Origin: UBA1563 sp041667115
GTDB taxonomy: Bacteria > Bacteroidota > Ignavibacteria > Ignavibacteriales > Ignavibacteriaceae
Length of the DNA: 49,535 bases
Direction: 5' to 3'
NCBI GenBank assembly: GCA_041667115.1
Contig: JBAYFO010000025.1
Span: 1 to 49,535 of the forward strand
Shown in pieces: positions 42,074 through 49,535 of this stretch. Made by a program: the position numbers and the translations under genes. Under the pieces are notes generated by a model, which had not been told where the DNA came from, searched no databases, and worked only from the letters and a program-made list of their open reading frames with translations. Within the stretch, counting starts at the first letter, position 1. Every line of letters begins with the position of its first letter.

Positions 42074-43531
42074 CTATTTCAAAATCGTTTCGCTTTGATA
42101 TTTCCCGCCGGCAATTTCTTTAACCGTAAGAAATGCAAGATTTGTTATTTGTTGATAGAGAGTTTTGTTCAACGTTTCCGGTTTGTCTGTTAATTGATGA
42201 AGATGCTCGTAACTATTTTTTGTTACAAAATAAATTGAGGGAATTCCTTTCTCGTGGAATGGAGCCGCATCTGCTCCGCCGCCGTTCCAGGTTGTCTCAA
42301 TCATCGTCTTATCATTATTCGTGTCAATCTGTTTTGCAATCTGCCAAAGTTGCGGAGCGCTTTTTCCATTGCCAACTTGAATACTGTCGCCATACCCGAC
42401 GCAATCCAGATTTATCATTGCAACAACTTGCTCTTGCTTTACGGGCAAATGATTTGCCAGATATTTTGCTCCGTACAAACCTTGTTCTTCGCAAGTGAAT
42501 AAAACAAAAATGATAGAACGTTTATTATTAATTTTTCCATCGGCAAACGCTTGAGCAATTTCCATTACTGCGGCTGAACCGGATGCATTATCATTCGCGC
42601 CGGGAAAATAAATTTTTCCACCTTGTCCTCCAACGTGATCTAAATGCGCGCCGATAATGATATATTCATTCTTCAATTTTTCATCTTTCCCATTCAGTAC
42701 TCCGAGAACATTCATTGTTTTCATCGCTTTTTTGTAATCGGTGTTTACTTTTATGCTCACTTTATTTTTAGTTAAAACGGAGAAGGGGTGTTTTGTTAGA
42801 TCAATTTTTGTCTGCAAATCTTTTAATGTGAAAGAGCTTCCTTTTAAAATTTCATCTGCTATTGGAATATCGATATGCAATTCGGGGAAGTTAACGTTCT
42901 GTTCACCGGAGCCGCTAATGACGCTTCCGATGGGCAGCTGTGGCTTCTCATCATTCGGAAACGAGACAAAGAGAATGCCTTTTGCCCCATGTTGAAACGC
43001 GATGCTTGCCTTCTCTCTCGGGTTCCCATTTTGCCACGGATGTTTTTCAATATTCCATTTCGGCTGATATTTAAAAACCATCGCAACTTTTCCCTTTACA
43101 TCAACTGATTTATAATCATCATAAAGAGAGTCAGAAATTCCGTAACCGCAAAATACAACCGGAGCAGTAAAGTTTCCCGAACCTGTAAATCCGCGGTAAA
43201 TGTAATCTTTTCCAATTTTACATATTTTTTTTGAACCGTCAACGCGAATAACGGAAAATGCTTCATCGGGTAAAACCTGGTTGTACTCAATATTCAAATA
43301 CTGAAAATATTTTTCATCGCCGAAGGGTTTAAGTTTGGCTTTATTAAATTCATTAGCGCCATATTTGGCGGCGTTATTGTACTCCTTGCTTCCTGCAAGT
43401 CTTCCTTGCATTTTCGGCGAAGCTAGAAATTCTATCCTTTTCATCAACCGTTCTTGTTGAATGAGATTTACCTGCTGCGGAAAGTAAGTTTGTATTAAGA
43501 GAAGCGGCAAAAGGAAACATAATTTTTTCAT
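42074..43531 (-). CDS. M28-family aminopeptidase/PA-domain metallopeptidase
   Basis: The 485-residue secreted metallopeptidase has a signal peptide (1-20, ending PQQ). A PA-domain insert covers about 95-250 (VFCGYGISDSLYDDYKS). The zinc site follows: H296 in GAHLDHVGG, D314 in GANDNASGSA, E348/E349 in TCEEQG, D376 in INLDCVGY and H445 near YEHLHQLTD. The two-zinc ligand set is complete, so it should be active. It probably releases N-terminal amino acids from peptides outside the inner membrane. It converges with the sorted protein gene and is separated from it by a stem-loop. Confidence 0.93.
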   Translation of the reverse strand: MKKLCFLLPLLLIQTYFPQQVNLIQQERLMKRIEFLASPKMQGRLAGSKEYNNAAKYGANEFNKAKLKPFGDEKYFQYLNIEYNQVLPDEAFSVIRVDGSKKICKIGKDYIYRGFTGSGNFTAPVVFCGYGISDSLYDDYKSVDVKGKVAMVFKYQPKWNIEKHPWQNGNPREKASIAFQHGAKGILFVSFPNDEKPQLPIGSVISGSGEQNVNFPELHIDIPIADEILKGSSFTLKDLQTKIDLTKHPFSVLTKNKVSIKVNTDYKKAMKTMNVLGVLNGKDEKLKNEYIIIGAHLDHVGGQGGKIYFPGANDNASGSAAVMEIAQAFADGKINNKRSIIFVLFTCEEQGLYGAKYLANHLPVKQEQVVAMINLDCVGYGDSIQVGNGKSAPQLWQIAKQIDTNNDKTMIETTWNGGGADAAPFHEKGIPSIYFVTKNSYEHLHQLTDKPETLNKTLYQQITNLAFLTVKEIAGGKYQSETILK

Positions 43532-43707
43532 AAAGGACTTTCGTTTTTTTTCTTTACGAAAATAGAAAAGTTTAAGTGATTGAGAAAGGGGTATTCTAAA
43601 ATGAAGTTTAATTTGAACTTTATAATTTGTAAGGGGAATATGACAATATTTATAAGTTCTCTTTATCTTTAAACGTAGGGATTTAAATGAACTTCTAATA
43701 TTATTAT

Positions 43708-43741
43708 AAAAAAGGCCGTTTGAAGTGAACAGCCCTTTTTT
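43708..43741 (-). terminator. Rho-independent terminator after the beta-propeller lipoprotein gene
   Basis: On the minus strand GGCTGTT-CACTTCA-AACGGCC forms a 7-bp stem with one G-U pair, followed by six or more T residues; an A run lies on the other side. It lies just beyond the stop codon of the lipoprotein gene. Confidence 0.8.
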
Positions 43742-43743
43742 AT

Positions 43744-45042
43744 TTAGTAAAATTTTCTTATAACTCCAATTCTTGCTTCATACGTCGACCAATTGTATCC
43801 AACATAGTATAACCGGTATTCATTATTTACTTCAATCATGGATGGATTTTGTATGTAATTAGTCCAGTGATTATAGGTATCGTTTTTTGTGAAAATTGGA
43901 TTTAGGGAATCTTTGTTCCAAACAATTCCATCCGTTGAAGTTGCTATTCCGAAAGCCGTGGCAGATTCATTTGAATTTTGATAGGTCATGACAAATTTAT
44001 TTTGACTTTGGATTACTGAGGGATAATAAGTTCCTATTCCTTCCCATTGTTTTGTAACAGTAAGAATAGGATTATTAGAATATTTTACCCAATTTATTCC
44101 GTCATCGGAAAAAGCAAGACAAACAACTCTTTTAAAAGATATTGATGTAGAATAATACATATAATATTTATTGTTGACCTTTATTACTTCTGAAGCAGTT
44201 GCCCAAGAATTAGGAAGGGTGTCTGTGTTCAAAATCGGCTTGGGATTCTTAGACCAGTTTATTCCATCAGCAGAAACAGCCAGACCAATTTGATATGGGC
44301 CATCGTGATAAGGGTTTCCAGTGTAATACATTTTATAAATGCCATTCTCTTTTATTACTGCACCAAGAGAAACTCCATATGAATCCCATGTTCCTGTTTC
44401 GCCTGGAGACAAAACGGGTCTATCTGTTTTTCTGTACCAATGAAATCCATCTGTTGATGTTGCGTATCCAATACTATGAATTCCATTATTTGCTTCATTT
44501 GAAAACCACATTTTATAAATATTCTCATCAAAGATAACTTTGGGTTGAATTATTCCTCCAACATCAAAACTAGAGCCAGTCTTCGATAATATTGGGTTTA
44601 AATTGAAATCCTTCCACCCAGTGTTATTCGTTCCCCAATTAACGAGAATATAAAGACTTCCATAGCCACTCGAAGCAGGAAGTAATGTTAAATTTACTTG
44701 TGTAGTAATTCCTTCAATAACAGTCACATCTGTTTCGCCAGTATATATCACTTTTGCGTTTTCATTAAGAGCATCAATTCTTAAATGCCAATTCCCAACT
44801 TCAATTGAATTAAATGAAATATCAGCGGAAGAGTCAGACACAAAGTTTAAAACGCTTTTAAGTGTGTCGGAATTACTACGAGAAAGATAAGCGATTACAG
44901 AAATGACGTTGTCCGGTTTTTGAGTTTTATCAATCTTCAATAATACTTGCCCCTTGCTCTCTGCTTGAGAAGAAACAAGTGTAGTGTCTTTTTTACAACC
45001 GACAAACAAAATTAAAACAATTAATAACAGAATGTGTTTCAT
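43744..45042 (-). CDS. Beta-propeller lipoprotein (glycosyl hydrolase family 43-like fold)
   Basis: The 432-residue product has a lipobox signal (ILFVGC, cysteine near 16), a beta-rich N-terminal part (about 25-150) and then a five-bladed propeller-like repeat. Similar units recur about every 50-60 residues, for example ATSTDGFHWYRKTDRPVLSP, AVSADGINWSKNPKPIL and AFSDDGINWVKYSNNPIL. This pattern is seen in GH43-type and related sugar-binding propellers. Catalytic acids cannot be assigned with confidence, so it may bind rather than cut a glycan. GGGAGG precedes its ATG and a terminator follows. The stand-alone gene has visibly higher A+T than its neighbours. Confidence 0.75.
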   Translation of the reverse strand: MKHILLLIVLILFVGCKKDTTLVSSQAESKGQVLLKIDKTQKPDNVISVIAYLSRSNSDTLKSVLNFVSDSSADISFNSIEVGNWHLRIDALNENAKVIYTGETDVTVIEGITTQVNLTLLPASSGYGSLYILVNWGTNNTGWKDFNLNPILSKTGSSFDVGGIIQPKVIFDENIYKMWFSNEANNGIHSIGYATSTDGFHWYRKTDRPVLSPGETGTWDSYGVSLGAVIKENGIYKMYYTGNPYHDGPYQIGLAVSADGINWSKNPKPILNTDTLPNSWATASEVIKVNNKYYMYYSTSISFKRVVCLAFSDDGINWVKYSNNPILTVTKQWEGIGTYYPSVIQSQNKFVMTYQNSNESATAFGIATSTDGIVWNKDSLNPIFTKNDTYNHWTNYIQNPSMIEVNNEYRLYYVGYNWSTYEARIGVIRKFY

Positions 45043-45142
45043 ACATTCCTCCCATCCATTAAATAGTTTTTAAATAATCAAAGAAACCTATTTAAATTAG
45101 TAAAAGATTTATATATGCCAAACACAAAAAAAGAAACGACTT

Positions 45143-46558
45143 TTATTTTTTTGGTTTGTAGATATGCGTGCTTTGTCCAAAGAATACTTCTGCCGCTTCC
45201 ATCACCGTTTCCGAAAGAGTTGGATGCGGATGGATCGTCAACGCTAAATCTCTAACATTTGCACCCATCTCAATTGCAAGTGTAACTTCGGCAATAAGTT
45301 CACCTGCGCCGGGACCGCAAATACCAACGCCGAGAATGCGTTCTGTTTCCGGCTCGATTATTAGTTTGGTTACTCCGTCATTTCTATCAAGTGTAACCGC
45401 TCTGCCTGAAGCAGCCCAAGGAAACTTTGCGACTTCAACAGCAATATTTTTTTCTTTCGCTTGATTTTCTGTTAATCCAGCCCAGGCAATTTCTGGATCG
45501 GTGAAAACGACTGCAGGAATTGCTTTCGGTTCAAATGTTACGTTATGTCCCGCGATATGTTCAACTGCAACTCGCGCTTCGTGCGACGCTTTGTGCGCAA
45601 GCATTGGTTCGCCGGCAATATCGCCGATTGCATAAATGTTTGAGTCTTCAGTTTGCAATTGTTGATTCACCACAATCCATCCGCGTTGGTTTACTTTTAC
45701 GTTTGTGTTTTCAAGTCCAAGTCCTTTTGTTTCTGGTCTTCTTCCAATTGACATTAAAACATAATCGTAAACTATTTCGTTAATGGTTCCATCAGCTGAC
45801 TCTATTTTAACTTTTATTCCCTCTTCAACTTCAACCATCTCCAATACTTTTGATTTCAACATAATCTTATCAAAAGATTTTTCAATTCGCTTTGCAAGAA
45901 ATTGAACTAAGTCTCTATCGGCGCCGGGAAGAAGTCCATCCATCATTTCAACCACACTAACTTTTGTTCCAAGTGCGTTGTAAACAGAACCTAATTCAAG
46001 TCCGATGTAACCGCCGCCAACGACAAGTAATGATTTTGGAATAACCGGCAGATCAAGCGCCGATGTAGAGTTCAATAATCTTTTACTTTGAATATTAAGC
46101 GATGGGATCGTGGTAATAACAGAACCCGTTGCAATTATTGCTTTTTCAAATTTGAATTCTTCAACTGTTCCGTCAACTTTTTCGATTTTCAGTGTTGATG
46201 AGTTGAGGAAACTCGCTTTGCCCTGAACATAAGTAATTTTTCTTTGTTTAGAGAGAACACCCAAACCGCCGGTAAGTTTGGCTACGACTTTATTTTTAAA
46301 TGTTCTTAATTTATCTAAATCAATTTTAGGTTCGCCGAAATCAATTCCCCAGGCTTTCGCTTCTTTCGTTTCGGTTAAAAGTTTTGCAACGTGTAGTAAA
46401 GCTTTTGAAGGAATACATCCCCGGTAAAGGCAAACGCCGCCGGGATTTTTCTCTAAATCGATTAAGGTTATTTGCATACCAAGATCGGCAGCGGCAAACG
46501 CAGCAGCGTATCCACCGGGACCACCGCCAATAACTACTACACTTTTATTTTCTTCCAT
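45143..46558 (-). CDS. lpd: Dihydrolipoyl dehydrogenase (E3)
   Basis: This 471-residue FAD flavoprotein reoxidises the dihydrolipoyl arm of the pyruvate dehydrogenase complex with NAD+. It has an FAD-binding GGGPGGYAAAFAA (about 11-23), the redox-active pair C43 and C48 in GGVCLYRGCIPSKALL, an NAD-binding GGGYIGLELGS near residue 180 and the C-terminal HPHPTLSE with the catalytic His-Glu pair. It lies 96 bp behind the E2 gene on the same strand, and a short inverted repeat lies in that gap. The gene completes the aceE-E2-lpd operon. Confidence 0.97.
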   Translation of the reverse strand: MEENKSVVVIGGGPGGYAAAFAAADLGMQITLIDLEKNPGGVCLYRGCIPSKALLHVAKLLTETKEAKAWGIDFGEPKIDLDKLRTFKNKVVAKLTGGLGVLSKQRKITYVQGKASFLNSSTLKIEKVDGTVEEFKFEKAIIATGSVITTIPSLNIQSKRLLNSTSALDLPVIPKSLLVVGGGYIGLELGSVYNALGTKVSVVEMMDGLLPGADRDLVQFLAKRIEKSFDKIMLKSKVLEMVEVEEGIKVKIESADGTINEIVYDYVLMSIGRRPETKGLGLENTNVKVNQRGWIVVNQQLQTEDSNIYAIGDIAGEPMLAHKASHEARVAVEHIAGHNVTFEPKAIPAVVFTDPEIAWAGLTENQAKEKNIAVEVAKFPWAASGRAVTLDRNDGVTKLIIEPETERILGVGICGPGAGELIAEVTLAIEMGANVRDLALTIHPHPTLSETVMEAAEVFFGQSTHIYKPKK

Positions 46559-46610
46559 AATTCTTTCGATAATAAAATAAAAAAATGGGACACAGATTTA
46601 TTAAGATTAT

Positions 46611-46632
46611 TTATGATCTGCGCCGATCATAA
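46611..46632. promoter_or_regulatory. Inverted repeat between E2 and lpd
   Basis: A perfect 8-bp inverted repeat, TTATGATC-TGCGCC-GATCATAA, lies in the 96-bp gap between the E2 stop and the lpd start. No T run follows, so it is not a typical terminator. It could be a processing site or a weak internal regulatory site. Confidence 0.4.
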
Positions 46633-46654
46633 CTGATCCTAAAAAATCAGCGTA

Positions 46655-48286
46655 CTATTGTATTAAAAATTTATAAGGATTTTCAAGCGCTTCAACAATC
46701 CATCTCAAAAAACGGATGGCATCAGCCCCGTCTATCAAACGATGATCATACGATAATGCTAACGGCAGCATCAAACGGGGAATGAATTGTCCGTCTTTAT
46801 AAACCGGTTCGTATGCGCCGCGGGAAACTCCGAGAATGGCGACTTCGGGTGAATTTACAATTGGTGTAAAATAGGTACCACCAATTCCACCGAGATTTGA
46901 AATTGTAAAACAGCCGCCTTGCATATCCTCTAATCCAATTTTTCTTTTGCGCGCTTTTTCCGCAAGTTCGTTCATTTCTCTTGTAAGTTGAAAAAGATTT
47001 TTCTGCTCAACATTTTTAACAACCGGAACGATGAGCCCATTCTCCGTATCAACAGCTACACCGATGTTCATATATTTTTTATAAATAATTTCTTTCTTTT
47101 CCATATCCACACTTGCATTAAACTGCGGAAATTCTTTAAGCGCTTCAGAAATTATTTTCAACAAGAAAGAAGTTACTGTCAGCTTTGTTCCTTCTTTTTC
47201 GGCAACCACCGACAATCCTTTTCTAACTTTTTCCAGATCGGTAATGTCTACTTTATCAAACTGCGTAACGTGCGGAATTGTTGCCCAAGCATAACTTAAA
47301 TGATCGGCTGTTTTTGAACGGATGCTTGACATCGCTTTTCTCTCAACTTCTCCAAATTTAGAAAAATCCGGAAGTTGCTGCGTTCGTATTCCTACGCCGG
47401 TTGCCCCATTACCAGAGTCACGGGTTTCATGTAATTTTTTAGAATAGTCTTTAACATCAGCCATGCGAATTCTACCGCCCGGACCTTTTCCGGGGACTTG
47501 ATTAATATCCACACCAATTTCCCGCGCCAATCTTCTTACAGAAGGAGCCGCCGGAGCTGCATGTAATGTGATCGAAGGTTGATTGTCAATGATAACTGCG
47601 GTTGCGGAACCACGGACAATTTCAATCGGTTCTTCCTTTTTTTCTTGGACCGGTTCTGTCTGTTCAATTTTTGGTTCAACTTTCTTTTCAACTTTAGTTG
47701 ATGCCGTTTGTTGACCGGAAGTTTCAACACGCAAAACCACTTGTCCAACTTTAGCTTTTGTTCCTTCTTTTACGAAGAGTTCAACAACTTTACCGTTTAT
47801 GGTTGAAGGGACTTCGATGGTAGCTTTGTCGGTCTCAATTTCTAAAATTCCCTGTTCTTTTTGGATGACATCTCCTACCGCAACAAGTAATTTTAAGACA
47901 TTCGCCGATTCAATATTCTCACCTAATTCCGGGAGTTTAAATTCTGCAATGGTGGAAGTGTGAGATTGGTTTTCAACTGCCACTTTATCATCTTTTGCTG
48001 AAACAGTTTTCGCTTCAGTTTGGACTGCCTTTGTTGATTGTTCTTGTTTTTCAATTTCTTCAACACGAAGAATCACTTGCCCGACTTTAGCTTTTTCACC
48101 ATCCTTTACAAAAACATCTTTAATTCTTCCGCTCACGGTTGAAGGGACTTCGATAGTTGCTTTATCGGTTTCAATTTCTAAAACAGCTTGCTCTATTTCC
48201 AGCATATCGCCCGGAGCCACAAGCACTTTTAGGATAGAAGCAGATTCAATATTTTCTCCCAATTCGGGAAGGATAAATTCTTTCAT
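46655..48286 (-). CDS. aceF: Dihydrolipoyllysine acetyltransferase (E2), two lipoyl domains
   Basis: This pyruvate dehydrogenase core enzyme has 543 residues. Two lipoyl domains lie at about 2-75 and 114-187, each with the lipoylation site ETDKA (K42 and K154). A peripheral-subunit-binding domain spans about 245-282 (SVRRLAREIGVDINQVPGKG). The catalytic domain follows, with DHRLIDG near the end (H515, D519). An alanine/proline/glutamate-rich linker joins the parts. An AAGAGA site precedes the ATG, which starts 28 bp after the hicA stop. The two lipoyl domains are similar to each other at the DNA level, especially around the ETDKATIEVPST stretch. Confidence 0.96.
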   Translation of the reverse strand: MKEFILPELGENIESASILKVLVAPGDMLEIEQAVLEIETDKATIEVPSTVSGRIKDVFVKDGEKAKVGQVILRVEEIEKQEQSTKAVQTEAKTVSAKDDKVAVENQSHTSTIAEFKLPELGENIESANVLKLLVAVGDVIQKEQGILEIETDKATIEVPSTINGKVVELFVKEGTKAKVGQVVLRVETSGQQTASTKVEKKVEPKIEQTEPVQEKKEEPIEIVRGSATAVIIDNQPSITLHAAPAAPSVRRLAREIGVDINQVPGKGPGGRIRMADVKDYSKKLHETRDSGNGATGVGIRTQQLPDFSKFGEVERKAMSSIRSKTADHLSYAWATIPHVTQFDKVDITDLEKVRKGLSVVAEKEGTKLTVTSFLLKIISEALKEFPQFNASVDMEKKEIIYKKYMNIGVAVDTENGLIVPVVKNVEQKNLFQLTREMNELAEKARKRKIGLEDMQGGCFTISNLGGIGGTYFTPIVNSPEVAILGVSRGAYEPVYKDGQFIPRLMLPLALSYDHRLIDGADAIRFLRWIVEALENPYKFLIQ

Positions 48287-48314
48287 AAGTTCTCTTAATA
48301 ATTTTAAATTTTAA

Positions 48315-48542
48315 TTATTTCCCAACAGCTTCAAGAAAATCTTCAATGTTGATTCCGGATTTTCCAATTAAGCTTCTCAATGTTCCTCTTGCAACTTCAA
48401 AATGATTTGGAATTGAAAGCGTTGCGATGCTTCCAATTTTCGTCATAATGATATGACTTCCTTTTTGTCTTTTAACTGCCCAACCAAATTTTTCAAAAGT
48501 TTTAACAACTTCTCTCGGTTTTAATAACGGTACGGGAGGCAT
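48315..48542 (-). CDS. hicA: HicA-family mRNA interferase toxin
   Basis: This 75-residue toxin of the HicA family is a dsRBD-like ribonuclease that blocks translation by cutting mRNA. It contains the family form KPREVVKTFEKFGWAVKRQK, the catalytic His at H30 in KGSHIIM and LSIPNHFEVARGTLRSL. The full length suggests an active fold. The start codon overlaps the hicB stop by 1 bp, so antitoxin and toxin are translationally coupled, antitoxin first. It lies 28 bp before the E2 gene of the same operon. Confidence 0.93.
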   Translation of the reverse strand: MPPVPLLKPREVVKTFEKFGWAVKRQKGSHIIMTKIGSIATLSIPNHFEVARGTLRSLIGKSGINIEDFLEAVGK

Positions 48543-48748
48543 TAAACCGCTACTTCAATTTCAAGAGTTTTAATTGTAAGCGGCAAGCCAACTTCGGTGC
48601 GGACTTCCAAGCATTCTTTTATGGCATCTTGAATATTATGTTCCGCTTCCAATTCCGTCTTGCCCTGACTAACACAGCCGGGGATTGAAGGACATTCTGC
48701 GATAAATACGCCATCTTCATCTTGAAAAATATTTATGGTAAACTTCAT
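48542..48748 (-). CDS. hicB: HicB-family antitoxin (no DNA-binding domain)
   Basis: The 68-residue partner has the partial RNase H-like fold of HicB: FTINIFQDEDGVFIAECPSI, then GCVSQGKTELEAEHNIQDAI. It neutralises HicA by covering its active site. The usual C-terminal ribbon-helix-helix or helix-turn-helix for autorepression is absent. A good AAGAGG site precedes its ATG. The 39 bp upstream separate it from the DUF2442 gene and no promoter is seen there. Transcription may therefore depend on the pyruvate dehydrogenase promoter. Confidence 0.92.
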   Translation of the reverse strand: MKFTINIFQDEDGVFIAECPSIPGCVSQGKTELEAEHNIQDAIKECLEVRTEVGLPLTIKTLEIEVAV

Positions 48749-48787
48749 TTCAACCTCTTATTAATTGCGATGCGATTATCATTAAAA

Positions 48788-49057
48788 TTAAACATAGAAT
48801 TTTTCTTTTTTTGAGTTTGGCGGATTGTGTGAAATACCCAGCAAACCGTCGATGGATAAGTCTTCATCCAACAAAGACCAATGGATTCCATAACCGGAAG
48901 AAGATATCTCGAAATGTTCTCTTTCACTTTTTGAAGCATGTAAAAGTAATTCGGAAACGTTCTTTAGATTGAAGTTGTATTCAACATTATCAATTTCCAA
49001 AACCATCGTATCATCTTTGAAAGTGAGATTTTCAACTTTATAAAATTTGTTCATCAT
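48788..49057 (-). CDS. DUF2442 protein (predicted antitoxin-like)
   Basis: The 89-residue protein has the DUF2442 signature in its C-terminal half: GYGIHWSLLDEDLSIDGLLG. The first half is beta-rich (ENLTFKDDTMVLEIDNVEYN). DUF2442 genes commonly sit next to DUF4160 genes, as here. The pair is often suggested to be toxin-antitoxin-like on gene-order grounds; the biochemical activity is not established. The ATG overlaps the stop of the DUF4160 gene by 4 bp. Confidence 0.85.
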   Translation of the reverse strand: MMNKFYKVENLTFKDDTMVLEIDNVEYNFNLKNVSELLLHASKSEREHFEISSSGYGIHWSLLDEDLSIDGLLGISHNPPNSKKEKFYV

Positions 49058-49320
49058 CGTTTCCTTTCTTGAAATTTATTCCATTCATTTTCAATCAGTC
49101 GGAAGTTTGTATAAATTATTTCTTTTACCAATCTCTTATCGCTTGAATTCATGTTTGAAGAAAAAGCTTCGATTGCACTAAACTCTTCTACGTCAAGCCA
49201 ATATTTACACTCTTGTGCACCCTTCTTGGCGTGAATGTGTATTGGTTCATTTCCTTCATTTGAATAGAAGAAAAATCTCCAACCGTTTATGAATAGTACT
49301 GTTGGCAATTTATACCTCAC
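49054..49320 (-). CDS. DUF4160 protein (predicted toxin-antitoxin partner)
   Basis: The 88-residue protein belongs to DUF4160 and opens LPTVLFINGWRFFFYSNEG. Its core is EPIHIHAKKGAQECKYWL, with the His-x-His pair seen in the family. The second half is helical and charged. The GTG start overlaps the end of aceE as GTGA and its end overlaps the DUF2442 ATG. These tight overlaps show translational coupling to aceE. The function is unknown; pairing with DUF2442 is the main clue. Confidence 0.85.
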   Translation of the reverse strand: MRYKLPTVLFINGWRFFFYSNEGNEPIHIHAKKGAQECKYWLDVEEFSAIEAFSSNMNSSDKRLVKEIIYTNFRLIENEWNKFQERKR

Positions 49321-49535
49321 GAAATCATCGGATTTAATTTTTCCGGATTGATCTCTAATTCTTTAATCGCTTTTTCAACTTGGGTCATTTTTATTTTGCC
49401 TTCTTTTGCAAGTGCAAATAAAGCTCCAACTACAATATAGCGCGCATCAACTTCAAAGAAATCACGGAGTTCGGGACGCGCTTCGCTTCTGCCAAATCCG
49501 TCTGTTCCAAGAGAAACAATTTGTTTCGGAAGCCA
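49317..49535 (-). CDS. aceE: Pyruvate dehydrogenase E1 (homodimeric AceE), 3' end only
   Basis: The last 72 residues are in the window, with the 5' end beyond its edge. The text reads LGTDGFGRSEARPELRDFFE, then VDARYIVVGALFALA and ends KLNPMIS. This matches the end of homodimeric AceE, with the GTDGFGRSD-type motif and VDA residues. It is the first gene of the pyruvate dehydrogenase operon and decarboxylates pyruvate with thiamine diphosphate. The stop codon overlaps the following small gene by 3 bp. Confidence 0.93.
   Translation of the reverse strand, partial: WLPKQIVSLGTDGFGRSEARPELRDFFEVDARYIVVGALFALAKEGKIKMTQVEKAIKELEINPEKLNPMIS

Overview
The window looks like a chromosomal segment of a Bacteroidota/Ignavibacteriota-type bacterium, most likely an Ignavibacteria relative. 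Three things point there. A secreted protein ends in a C-terminal sorting domain with the SQNYPNPFNP motif, as in type IX secretion cargo. There is a GWxTD-type protein, an LptE of the Bacteroidetes kind and a DUF4292 lipoprotein beside an EnvC-like protein. The tRNA-Lys gene also has a TTTG-N19-TAnnTTTG promoter. Genes are tightly packed, often with 1-11 bp overlaps, and use ATG, GTG and TTG starts.

Layout: 1-4650 holds tRNA-Lys (minus), mgtE, a DegT/DnrJ-type aminotransferase, a lone receiver protein and lhgO (minus). 4852-25287 is a long plus-strand series of housekeeping and envelope genes: miaB, a SPOR protein, a sigma-54 activator, lptE, a GT2 glycosyltransferase, a TPR protein, a 3-methyladenine glycosylase, a GT9 glycosyltransferase, a DUF3108 protein, a CPBP protease, a DUF2007 protein, cdsA, rimO, a GWxTD protein, a PfkB kinase, a BamA/TamA-like protein, a UbiA prenyltransferase, rnhB, yraN and an Mla-type lipid transporter (permease, ATPase, MCE protein). 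Its theme is outer-membrane building and lipid and LPS handling.

25458-35516 is read on the minus strand. A TPR lipoprotein, a DUF4292 lipoprotein, a degenerate-LytM (EnvC-like) protein, a Wzx-type flippase and UDP-galactopyranose mutase are followed by a 303-bp gap filled by a 21-bp tandem repeat. After the gap come a small XRE-type regulator gene broken by one in-frame TGA and three glycosyltransferases (GT2, GT9, GT4). The last stretch is visibly richer in A+T and looks like an accessory surface-glycan block.

35660-42005 (plus) holds an ATP-grasp protein, two unrecognised envelope proteins, crcB with a DUF190 gene, an RlpA-like lipoprotein and a 950-residue sorted secreted protein. 42074-45042 (minus) holds an M28 peptidase and a beta-propeller lipoprotein. 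45143-49535 (minus) is a pyruvate dehydrogenase operon: aceE (3' end only), then four small genes (DUF4160, DUF2442, hicB, hicA), then the E2 gene (two lipoyl domains) and lpd. The two toxin-antitoxin-like pairs inside this central-metabolism operon are the most unusual arrangement seen. The broken XRE gene with its 21-bp repeat array comes second.
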